Assembly: GCA_028707005.1 (NCBI GenBank)
Contig: JAQTVB010000006.1
Span: 1 to 49,817 of the forward strand
Length of the DNA stretch: 49,817 bases
Reading direction: 5' to 3'
DNA from: Patescibacteria group bacterium
GTDB lineage: Bacteria > Patescibacteriota > Patescibacteriia > Patescibacteriales > GWC2-42-12
Shown here: positions 7,285-14,348 of the stretch, piece after piece
Position numbering within the stretch: the stretch's first letter is position 1
How the letters are laid out: the number at the start of each line of letters is the position of its first letter
Program-made: the position numbers and the translations under genes
The notes under the pieces: generated by a model
Told to the model about the DNA's origin: nothing
Databases searched by the model: none
The model's input: only the letters and a program-made list of their open reading frames with translations

Positions 7285-8010
7285 ATGGCTAAAAACAATA
7301 AAATTTTAATTATCGCTTGTTTAATTCTGATTATCGCGGCTGGCGCTTGGTATGTTAAAAACTATATGGGCGGAGATAAAGATAAAGACCAAATCGCTTT
7401 TTCTACCGGTTTTACCATGCTGGATGATGAAAAAAATTTAATTTGGTCTGAAGCCGTTAAATTAAGCGATGAGACGCGCGCGCAGTTTGAAAAAAGATTA
7501 ACGGAAATTAAAGCCGATCTGGTTACGGCCGAAGGGAAAGACCAGCTGTTGGCCGATTACAATAATTTAGCTATTTATGAAAAATATTTGGGCAATTACC
7601 GCGAATCTTATTACGCTTACCTGGAGTCGCTGAAACTAGAAAATCGGACGAGAATTTCTTGGCAGAATTTTGCCGATGTTTTATTGGAAATCAGAGCCTA
7701 TAAAAGCGCGGAGATGGCTTATAAAAAAGCCGTAGAATTAAATAAATATATTCCGGAAAGTTATGTAAAGTTAGCCAATTATTATCAAGCCATGAATAAT
7801 AACGCGCAAGTGGAGGCGACTTATAAACTGGCGATTGTTACGATTAAAGAAAGCATGGAAAGCGATACTTTAATTTTAAGCGATTATGCCGATTGGCTGG
7901 CCGGCAAAAAAAGAAATGACGAAGCCATAAAAATTTATCAGGAACTGATCGTTAAGCAGCCGGGAAATAAAACGGCGATTAAGAGGAAGATTGAGAAATT
8001 GAGAAATTAA
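7285..8010 (+). CDS. Membrane-anchored TPR protein
   Basis: The 241-residue protein has one N-terminal membrane segment (about residues 6-23, ILIIACLILIIAAGAWYV) and then tetratricopeptide-like helices. Recognisable units include YNNLAIYEKYLGNYRESYYA, SAEMAYKKAVELNKYIPESY and NDEAIKIYQELIVKQPGNK. TPR domains mediate protein-protein contacts, so this is likely a scaffold or assembly factor on the outer face of the membrane. It shares a promoter with the two O-antigen-ligase/TPR proteins downstream. A 180-base repeat-rich spacer separates it from them. A specific partner cannot be named. Confidence 0.82.
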   Translation: MAKNNKILIIACLILIIAAGAWYVKNYMGGDKDKDQIAFSTGFTMLDDEKNLIWSEAVKLSDETRAQFEKRLTEIKADLVTAEGKDQLLADYNNLAIYEKYLGNYRESYYAYLESLKLENRTRISWQNFADVLLEIRAYKSAEMAYKKAVELNKYIPESYVKLANYYQAMNNNAQVEATYKLAIVTIKESMESDTLILSDYADWLAGKKRNDEAIKIYQELIVKQPGNKTAIKRKIEKLRN

Positions 8011-8029
8011 GAATACTTGTTTAACTGTC

Positions 8030-8178
8030 ATTGCGGCCTTTGAGCCGCAATCCAGAAACGTGTTTGTGGCACTGAACCCTGGATTCCGGGTCACCTGCCC
8101 GCAACGCTTCGCCCTGGCCGCCTCGCCTTGCTTGGCTGGCGGGCTGGCTTGCGAGGCGGGCGGGAGCCCGGAATGACA
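8030..8178. repeat. REP-like cluster of nested GC-rich palindromes
   Basis: This spacer contains ATTGCGGC/GCCGCAAT (8030-8051), ATTCCGGG/CCCGGAAT flanks, and CCGCCTCGC/GCGAGGCGG inside. These are typical extragenic palindromic repeats. A spurious upstream reading frame crosses it from a TTG at 8128 and should not be used as the start of the next gene. Confidence 0.7.
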
Positions 8179-8190
8179 ATCAATGTCATC

Positions 8191-10425
8191 ATGTTTGAGC
8201 TAAAATTAGAAAAAATCGCAAAAATTATTTTATATGCCGCGCCTTTTTTGGCGCTGATTTTTATTGAGGGTTTTTATTTTCCTTTCATGATAACCAGAAC
8301 GGTTTTTTTCCGCCTGCTTATAGAGTTGGGGCTGTCAATTTATTTACTGCTGTTGGCCTTAAATTTTAAAAAATACTCGCCTCGTCTTCGACAAGTCGAA
8401 GCGGGCCGGCCGCGCTTTAATCTGGCATTGGGGCTGGTCGTGATTTTTCTTTTATTTCAACTGGTTGCCGCCATATTGGGCTATGATTTTTATAAAAGTT
8501 TTTGGTCTGATTTTGAAAGAATGGAAGGCGTCATTAGCTTGATTTATCTGGCGATTTATTTATTTTTATTGCAAATTTTTTTAAAAGACAAGCAAGACTG
8601 GCTATTTTATATCAGATTGATTTTAATCGGGAGCGTCCTTGTTTCTTTATATGGTTTAGTGCAGAAATTTGATATTTTGCCCGTCTTTGCAGCCGGCGTC
8701 GGACGCGTGGCATCAACCATCGGCAACGCGGCTTTTTTGGCCGGTTATTTATTAATTACCGCGGGTCTCGGGGTATATTATTATTTTAACGAATCCAGAA
8801 AAAATTATAAATATCTGGCCTTGGCCGCGAGCGGGCTTAATTTAATAGTTCTGCTTTTAACCTCGACTCGAGGCGCGATTTTAGGCTTGGCCATAGGAAT
8901 TTTAGTTTTCATCCTGCTAAATACGATTTTTTTAACCGGACAGATCAGAAAGCGTTTTTTAGTGATTTTAATAATCATCGCCGCGCTTGGCTTAACCTTC
9001 TTTCTATTCAAAGGAAAATTGGCTAATTCCAAGATAGAATTTATTAAGCGCATAGCCACTATTTCCACTGCCGACAGGTCGGTAAGCAATCGTTTAACGG
9101 TTTGGCGCATGGCTCTTAAAGATTTTAAATTTCATCCCTATTTCGGCATCGGCATGGAAAATTTTGAGGTGATTTATAATAAATATTTTACCCCGAACAT
9201 TTCGGAAAATTGGTTTGACCGCACGCATAACGTTTATCTGGACGAGCTTATGGCCGGCGGCGCTTTAGGCCTGGCGGCTTATTTGGCGATTCTATTTTAT
9301 TTGTTCTATTTATTATTTAAAAAAAGGCGAGAAGATTATTGGCAATTCGCGGTTTTAAGCGGCCTGCTCGTCGCTTATGGCATTCATAATTTTTTCGTCT
9401 TCGACACTCTGAATACTTCTTTTATATATTTTTTCTTAATTGGGCTGATCGGTTTTAAGGACGCTGGTGCGGCTTCAACTACCCCCCCTGATAAAGGGGG
9501 CGAAGGGGGATTAAACGAGCCTAATAACCGGGCGTTTAATTGGGTTTTTATTGTTTTGCTGATCGCGAATATTTTTATTTTTTATAAGTTGGTTTATCTG
9601 CCACTAAGGATTAATCGCGCCATTTTCGTCGGCTATTATTATGTTTTAGCTGATTCGTTCCGTTCTTATGAAAATTTTAAATCTGTTTTAAAATATAAAT
9701 TCGGCAGCGTGGAAATCGCGGTTCAGCTTAATAAAATGAATGAGGTGGTTAACGCCCAGCCGAATATCAGCGCGGCGATTAAAGAAAATTATTACAAGCT
9801 TGACCGGGAGAAATTAAAATTTGCCTCGGATAGTTTCCCTTATGACATAAAAACCAAAATATATTTGGCCCAATTGATTTTAAATAATTATCAGGATATT
9901 AAAGAACTTGATGAGGCGGAAAGTTTGTTAAAACGGGCGATTGAATTAAGCCCGAACAGAGTGGAAGCATCTTATTTATTGTATAATCTGTATGCTAAAA
10001 GAGGGGAGAAAACGAAAGCGCGCGCTATTTTGGAAGATTTAATCAAAGAGTTGCCTTGGTATGGCGGCGTTAAAATTATGCTAATGAGCGGTCTTTATAA
10101 AGAAAACCCGACCAGAGCCGAAGAGTTGTACCAAGCGGGAATCAGGCAATTCGGTTATGCGGATTTCGGCGGCTTAATAAAAATAATCACTTATCTTTTG
10201 GATGGTAAAAAATATCAAGAGGCCATTCCGTATTATAATCAACTTATAAAATCCGAATCGGCGAGGTATGATTATCGGCTGGATTTGGCCAAAGTTTATT
10301 ATTTATCCGGCGACTTTGGCGCCGCCGCGGAGCAGATTAATATCATTAGCTCTAATTCGCCGGAAACTTTAAAGGGATATGAAGACTTTATAAATAAGAT
10401 AAACGAAGCGTTCAATAAAAAATAA
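8191..10425 (+). CDS. O-antigen ligase/polymerase (Wzy_C) with C-terminal TPR domain
   Basis: From the ATG at 8191 the protein is 744 residues (MFELKLEKIAKIILYAAPFL). An upstream TTG start at 8128 is rejected because its extra 21 codons translate the palindromic repeat. The N-terminal 450 residues hold about ten membrane segments. They include family-like motifs TSTRGAILGL and RTHNVYLDELMAGGALGL, as in WaaL/Wzy-type enzymes that transfer or polymerise lipid-linked glycans outside the membrane. The C-terminal part (about 480-744) is TPR-like (LDEAESLLKRAIELSPNRVEASYLLY). Two palindromic elements lie in frame: LRQVEAG (8386-8401) and TPPDKGGEGG (9481-9511). The next gene is a paralogue, four bases downstream. 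Confidence 0.88.
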   Translation: MFELKLEKIAKIILYAAPFLALIFIEGFYFPFMITRTVFFRLLIELGLSIYLLLLALNFKKYSPRLRQVEAGRPRFNLALGLVVIFLLFQLVAAILGYDFYKSFWSDFERMEGVISLIYLAIYLFLLQIFLKDKQDWLFYIRLILIGSVLVSLYGLVQKFDILPVFAAGVGRVASTIGNAAFLAGYLLITAGLGVYYYFNESRKNYKYLALAASGLNLIVLLLTSTRGAILGLAIGILVFILLNTIFLTGQIRKRFLVILIIIAALGLTFFLFKGKLANSKIEFIKRIATISTADRSVSNRLTVWRMALKDFKFHPYFGIGMENFEVIYNKYFTPNISENWFDRTHNVYLDELMAGGALGLAAYLAILFYLFYLLFKKRREDYWQFAVLSGLLVAYGIHNFFVFDTLNTSFIYFFLIGLIGFKDAGAASTTPPDKGGEGGLNEPNNRAFNWVFIVLLIANIFIFYKLVYLPLRINRAIFVGYYYVLADSFRSYENFKSVLKYKFGSVEIAVQLNKMNEVVNAQPNISAAIKENYYKLDREKLKFASDSFPYDIKTKIYLAQLILNNYQDIKELDEAESLLKRAIELSPNRVEASYLLYNLYAKRGEKTKARAILEDLIKELPWYGGVKIMLMSGLYKENPTRAEELYQAGIRQFGYADFGGLIKIITYLLDGKKYQEAIPYYNQLIKSESARYDYRLDLAKVYYLSGDFGAAAEQINIISSNSPETLKGYEDFINKINEAFNKK
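8386..8401. repeat. In-frame palindrome CTTCGAC-aa-GTCGAAG
   Basis: A perfect 7-bp inverted repeat lies inside the first ligase gene and encodes part of LRQVEAG. It sits in a loop between membrane segments, where an insertion would be tolerated. Confidence 0.6.
9481..9511. repeat. In-frame C-run/G-run palindromic element
   Basis: A C7 run pairs with two GGGGG runs across TGATAAA. It encodes TPPDKGGEGG, out of character with the hydrophobic surroundings, at the junction between the membrane domain and the last membrane segment. It resembles an extragenic repeat that entered the gene without breaking frame. Confidence 0.6.
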
Positions 10426-10429
10426 AGCC

Positions 10430-12727
10430 ATGTCGTTAAAAATTTATTTGAATATATTAAAAATCGGAGTATATCTGTCTTTTTTGTCGGTTTTTTTGGT
10501 ATTCACCAATTTGTTATTTCCCTATATAACTTCCAAGCAGATTTTTTTCAATATTCTAGTGGAAATATTGATGGTTTTTTGGCTGGCGCTGATTATAAAA
10601 TATCCGGAAGTTCGGCCCTTCGGCAAGTTTCGGGGCGAGCCGAAAAAGTCATTAATTACTTACGGCCTGGCGGCTTTTTTCGCGGCCTTGCTGGTTTCAA
10701 CTATTTTTAGCGTTGATTTTAATTTAAGTTTTTGGGGCGACATTGAAAGAATGCTGGGCTGGTTTCATGTGGTTCACTTTTTTCTATACTATTTAGTCAT
10801 CATTACGGTTTTTCGCGGCTCAAAAGATTGGCGCAATTTATTTATAGTTTCCATCGCCGCGGCCGTCCTGGTTTCTTTTTACAGCTTATTTAAAACTCCT
10901 TACAGCACCATCGGCAACACGGCCTATGTTTCCGGCTACGTGATTTTTAATTTATACTTCGCCTTGATTTTATTTTTTAGCTTGCCCCTCCGGCCCGCCT
11001 GGCCGGCAAGCAAGCAGGCCGGGCGCTATGGCGAAGCGCAAAATAAAGGCGGCGCTTGGCTTATCGGCGCGCCTTATCTGATCGTCGTCTTTATTATGCT
11101 TTCGGTATTGAAAGTGACCCATACCAGGGGCGCTTATGTCGGTCTGGGCGTAAGTTTTATCCTGTTTTTTATTCTCTTTGCTTTTTACAGTAAAAGCAAA
11201 AAAGTGAAAATTTACAGTGTTTTAAGTTTGGCGGCGATAGTGGCGGTGGCGGGGCTGGTATTTATGTTTCCGCAGAGTAAAATAGCGGCCAACACTCCGG
11301 TTTTAAATACCATAACGCAAATTTCGTCCAAGGCATCTACTTTTCAGACCAGATTGATTTCTTGGAAAGCGGCTTTAAAAGATTTGCCCAGCCATATTTT
11401 TTGGGGCACGGGCTATGGCAATTTTGCCATTACTTTTGATAAATATTTTGACCCGAAATTTTATAGCTATACGCCGACCGAAACTTATTTTGACCGGGCG
11501 CATAATAATTTAGTGGATATTGCTTCAACCGCCGGCTTAATGAGTCTTTTAGCTTACTTTTCAATTTTTACGGCTGCCGGCTACTATCTGGTCAAAGGCA
11601 AAAAACAAAATAAAATTTCCGTTAACGAATTTATTTTGTTAATTTGTGTGTTGGTTGCTTATTTTATTCAGAACCTGGCGGTTTTTGATTCATTGGTTAC
11701 TTATATTTCGTTGATGCTTACTTTGGGTTATATTTATTGGTTAATGAATAGAGATGAGGCTGAAGCGGCGGAGGCGGATGCGGCCGGGGGATTAACCAAC
11801 AAGGAATTGGCGGTTTTAGTTATAACCGGGTTGGTTGCTTTAGCCATTGTTTATCAATATAATGTCAAGCCTTTAATGATGCTGGACGGCACGATTAAAG
11901 GCCAAATGAAATTTTCCCAAGGCAATCTTACTGGCGGAGAGGAAGAATATAAAAAGGCCTTAAGCCATGAGACGGGGCTGGATCGCGACAGCCGCGCCAG
12001 TTTTATCAACGCCATCAACGCGATGCAAGGCAGTTTATTGTCGATTGATAAGAGCGAAGCTAAAGAGATAGCGGATTATACCGTAAGTTTGGCAGAGGCT
12101 AACGTAAAGTTAAACCCGTCGGATAGCATGATGCAAATGCAATTGGCGCTGGCGCTAAACACGGCCGCCGCGATTAATGGCGACGACGCGAGAAAATTTT
12201 CCTTCTACTCGGACCGCGCTTTAGCGGCGATCGACGAATCCATCAAAGCCAGTCCGGGGCGAGTTACGATATATTTTTCCAAAGCGCAAATATATCTGGC
12301 GAGAAACGAAAAAGACCGGGCGATTGAAACTTTAAAATATGCCTATGGTTTGAATGAAAATTACGCCGAAGCCGCCTGCTACTTGGCTAAAGCGGCGATT
12401 TATTTGGAAGAGCAAGATGTCGGCTATAGCGCTTTAGATAAATGCCTTGATTTGAGCGGCAGCGCTTATTTAAATCCGATTGATTTGATAAAAATCGCCA
12501 TTAATCATTATAACGAGAAAAAAGATTTGCCTCATATGCTGATCTTATACGAAAGATGGACGGATATGGAGCCGAGTAATGTTAAAGTTTGGGTTAATTT
12601 GTCTTTGCTTTATGAGCAAGTGGGAAAAAAAGATCAAGCTATCAATGCGGCGAAAAAAGCCATGGAGCTGGACGCATCATTAAAACAATCGGCCGAGGAG
12701 TTTATTTGGAAACTTGAGGGTAAATAG
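10430..12727 (+). CDS. Second O-antigen ligase/polymerase with C-terminal TPR domain
   Basis: This 765-residue protein repeats the architecture of its upstream neighbour: about ten membrane segments, then TPR-like repeats from about residue 490 (ALAAIDESIKASPGRVTIYF, DRAIETLKYAYGLNENYAEA, DQAINAAKKAMELDASLKQS). Family-like motifs are THTRGAYVGLG and RAHNNLVDIASTAGL. It probably acts outside the membrane in glycan transfer or polymerisation. Two tandem paralogues suggest different acceptors (for example S-layer protein and lipid) or polymerase plus ligase, but this is inference. In-frame palindromic insertions encode RPFGKFRGEPK (10611-10645) and RPAWPASKQAGR (10987-11026). The operon ends here, facing the minus-strand GT gene across a 177-bp inverted-repeat element. 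Confidence 0.88.
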   Translation: MSLKIYLNILKIGVYLSFLSVFLVFTNLLFPYITSKQIFFNILVEILMVFWLALIIKYPEVRPFGKFRGEPKKSLITYGLAAFFAALLVSTIFSVDFNLSFWGDIERMLGWFHVVHFFLYYLVIITVFRGSKDWRNLFIVSIAAAVLVSFYSLFKTPYSTIGNTAYVSGYVIFNLYFALILFFSLPLRPAWPASKQAGRYGEAQNKGGAWLIGAPYLIVVFIMLSVLKVTHTRGAYVGLGVSFILFFILFAFYSKSKKVKIYSVLSLAAIVAVAGLVFMFPQSKIAANTPVLNTITQISSKASTFQTRLISWKAALKDLPSHIFWGTGYGNFAITFDKYFDPKFYSYTPTETYFDRAHNNLVDIASTAGLMSLLAYFSIFTAAGYYLVKGKKQNKISVNEFILLICVLVAYFIQNLAVFDSLVTYISLMLTLGYIYWLMNRDEAEAAEADAAGGLTNKELAVLVITGLVALAIVYQYNVKPLMMLDGTIKGQMKFSQGNLTGGEEEYKKALSHETGLDRDSRASFINAINAMQGSLLSIDKSEAKEIADYTVSLAEANVKLNPSDSMMQMQLALALNTAAAINGDDARKFSFYSDRALAAIDESIKASPGRVTIYFSKAQIYLARNEKDRAIETLKYAYGLNENYAEAACYLAKAAIYLEEQDVGYSALDKCLDLSGSAYLNPIDLIKIAINHYNEKKDLPHMLILYERWTDMEPSNVKVWVNLSLLYEQVGKKDQAINAAKKAMELDASLKQSAEEFIWKLEGK
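10987..11026. repeat. In-frame GC-rich palindromic element in second ligase
   Basis: CCCGCCTGGCC and GGCCGGGCG arms flank a CAAGCAAGCA loop. The peptide RPAWPASKQAGRYGEA interrupts the membrane domain in a loop. A smaller element with TTCGGC/GCCGAA arms is at 10611-10645. Confidence 0.6.
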
Positions 12728-12779
12728 CGTAAGATCATTAAGCGCGTTCGTTGATCGTGCTGATTAGGCGGTAAAGTTT

Positions 12780-12956
12780 CTTGGCTAAATTTGTTTAATT
12801 TTTTCGCTGCGCCTGCCTGCCGGCAGGCAGGGAGCTCGCCGGCCGTTGACTTTGCTGAAATTATCCGAGGCCAGACCGAACTAGCTGGTGTTTTTTTCGC
12901 GAGCTGGAGATGGCTCAAACAATCCTCGCTTCAAAAATTAAACAAATTTAGCCAAG
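12780..12956. repeat. 177-bp non-coding element with perfect 24-bp terminal inverted repeats
   Basis: Bases 12780-12803 and 12933-12956 are perfect inverted copies 24 bp long, starting CTTGGCTAAATTTG and ending CAAATTTAGCCAAG. They enclose 129 bases with no open frame, including the perfect 20-bp palindrome CCTGCCTGCCGGCAGGCAGG at 12812-12831. The element fills the gap between two convergent genes. It may be a MITE-like element, a large bidirectional transcription barrier, or a structured RNA. No target-site duplication is obvious. Confidence 0.75.
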
Positions 12957-13018
12957 ATTAACTGAATCAATTAGCATAAATCATGTAAAGTATATTAGCT
13001 TAAATTTAGCTTAAAAAT

Positions 13019-14236
13019 TTAGCTGTCAAGCCGGTAAAGCCTCTTTGTTGCCTCAACCATCTTTTCCAAGCCGAACTCTGTGATAGCTTTAATTTTGGCG
13101 CGCTGGCCTAACTTTTGAGCCAGCGTTTTATTATTGAGAAGAATTTTAATTTTTTCTGCCAGGTTATCGGCTTCGGTCGGTTTGGCAAGCAAGCCGGTTG
13201 CTTGTCCCGAGCTGGCCGAAAGATCCTCAACCATTTCCGGAATGCCGCCAACGTTGGTTGTGACAATGGGCAGGCCGGCTTGCATGGCCTCTAAAATAGA
13301 GTAGGGAAAGCCCTCTTTGACTGAAGAACAGACATAAAGATCAAGAGCCGGCAATAATCTGGCGGCATCATCAAGCTGGCCGGTTAAAATGAAATTATTT
13401 TCTAAATGGTATTTTTTGATTAAATCTTCCAGGTTTTTTCTTGCCGCGCCTTGGCCGATAATAATGAAAGTGGCTGATGTGCGGCGCTCATGAATTAGTA
13501 TGTAAGCCGCTTGGACAAAGTATTCATAGCCTTTAGTTTTATACAAGTTGCCGATGGAGCCGATTAGGAAATTTTCGATTTTCGATTTTCGATTTTCGAT
13601 TTTAGCAAACAACAACCTTTTTGCTTCTTCCCTGGAGTAGAAATTTGTGGGTGCCAAGCCATTGTGGATGGTAGTTAATTTGTAAGCTGGCGCGATTTTA
13701 TGTTTTAGCGCAATTTGTTTATCATACTCGGAAACGCAGATTATTTTATCCTTAAAGCGAGCGGTAAATTTCTCCGCGTGTAAATAAAAATATTTTAACC
13801 AACCGGGCAGAGGTTCGTTAAAGACCCAGCCGTGAACCGTATATATAATGCGAATATTGCGAATGGAATGCGAATATTGCGAATGGAATGCGAATATTGC
13901 GAATATGCGAATTATATATGCGGCCAAGGAACCAAGTATGGAAATTTTGGAACTATTGAGATGAATTATGTCGGGGCGGTAATTCTTGATTAGCTTAATG
14001 ATGTCAAAAAAAGCTAAAAGATCGTTTAGAGGCGAAAGGTTGCGTTTTAGATGGGGGATAATGAAAAATTTTATGTTATGTTCAACTAGAATCTTGGCTA
14101 ATTTTCCACTATTTCCTTGTTCGCCCATGGCTACCGCCACTTCATAATCAGCCCTTAAATTATTGGCTAAATCAAAAACATAGCGTTGGGCGCCGCCGAA
14201 TTCCGATTGGGTAATAAAATAGAGGATTTTTTTCAT
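13019..14236 (-). CDS. GT4-family glycosyltransferase with two internal tandem repeats
   Basis: The 405-residue protein starts MKKILYFITQSEFGGAQRYV, typical of GT4 (GT-B fold) enzymes. The donor-binding domain has the E-x7-E motif at E308/E316 (EGFPYSILE) and the following AGLPIVTTNVGGIPE. It transfers a sugar from an NDP-sugar to a growing glycan in the cytoplasm. Two short tandem repeats lie in frame: a 20-bp unit encoding IFAIFAFHSQYSHS (about residues 108-131) and CGATTTT units encoding IENRKSKIEN (213-222). Neither unit length is a multiple of three. It is the only minus-strand gene of the glycan locus and is read from its own promoter at 14270-14298. Confidence 0.9.
   Translation of the reverse strand: MKKILYFITQSEFGGAQRYVFDLANNLRADYEVAVAMGEQGNSGKLAKILVEHNIKFFIIPHLKRNLSPLNDLLAFFDIIKLIKNYRPDIIHLNSSKISILGSLAAYIIRIFAIFAFHSQYSHSIRNIRIIYTVHGWVFNEPLPGWLKYFYLHAEKFTARFKDKIICVSEYDKQIALKHKIAPAYKLTTIHNGLAPTNFYSREEAKRLLFAKIENRKSKIENFLIGSIGNLYKTKGYEYFVQAAYILIHERRTSATFIIIGQGAARKNLEDLIKKYHLENNFILTGQLDDAARLLPALDLYVCSSVKEGFPYSILEAMQAGLPIVTTNVGGIPEMVEDLSASSGQATGLLAKPTEADNLAEKIKILLNNKTLAQKLGQRAKIKAITEFGLEKMVEATKRLYRLDS
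13186..13204. repeat. In-frame inverted repeat CAAGCAA-N5-TTGCTTG
   Basis: A perfect 7-bp inverted repeat lies inside the GT4 gene near its C-terminus, in the segment encoding SSGQATGLLAKP. It is a weaker example of the palindromes found inside genes here. Confidence 0.4.
13576..13603. repeat. Perfect tandem CGATTTT heptamers inside a GT gene
   Basis: Four perfect copies of CGATTTT, with a partial fifth (ATTTT) before them. On the coding (minus) strand they read AAAATCG and encode IENRKSKIEN. Gain or loss of one 7-bp unit would shift the frame by one base. Confidence 0.9.
13850..13904. repeat. 20-bp tandem repeat inside the same GT gene
   Basis: The unit GCGAATATTGCGAATGGAAT occurs at 13850-13869 and 13870-13889, with a partial third copy from 13890. 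It is built mostly of GCGAAT-type words. Because 20 is not a multiple of three, unit gain or loss would change frame. Confidence 0.88.
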
Positions 14237-14269
14237 AAATCATGGTTGACTTTCGCGCTGTTTTATTTA

Positions 14270-14298
14270 ATAATAACTTATAGAACAAGATAAATCAA
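14270..14298 (-). promoter_or_regulatory. Sigma-70 type promoter for the minus-strand GT gene
   Basis: On the minus strand TTGATT (14298-14293) and TATTAT (14275-14270) are separated by 17 bp. The gene start is 34 bases downstream. Confidence 0.6.
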
Positions 14299-14301
14299 CC
14301 C

Positions 14302-14330
14302 TTGACTAAATAGCTTAAATTTAGTATTTT
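14302..14330 (+). promoter_or_regulatory. Sigma-70 type promoter for the nucleotide-sugar operon
   Basis: TTGACT (14302-14307) and TATTTT (14325-14330) have 17-bp spacing. The ATG at 14349 lies about 12 bases after the expected transcription start, so the leader is very short. It is divergent from the minus-strand promoter next to it. Confidence 0.65.
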
Positions 14331-14348
14331 TTAAATTCACCAAAATTT

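Noticed and set aside
8128-8190. Upstream TTG start extending the first ligase gene by 21 codons
   Set aside because: The extra residues translate a palindromic extragenic repeat, and the ATG at 8191 gives a normal family N-terminus.
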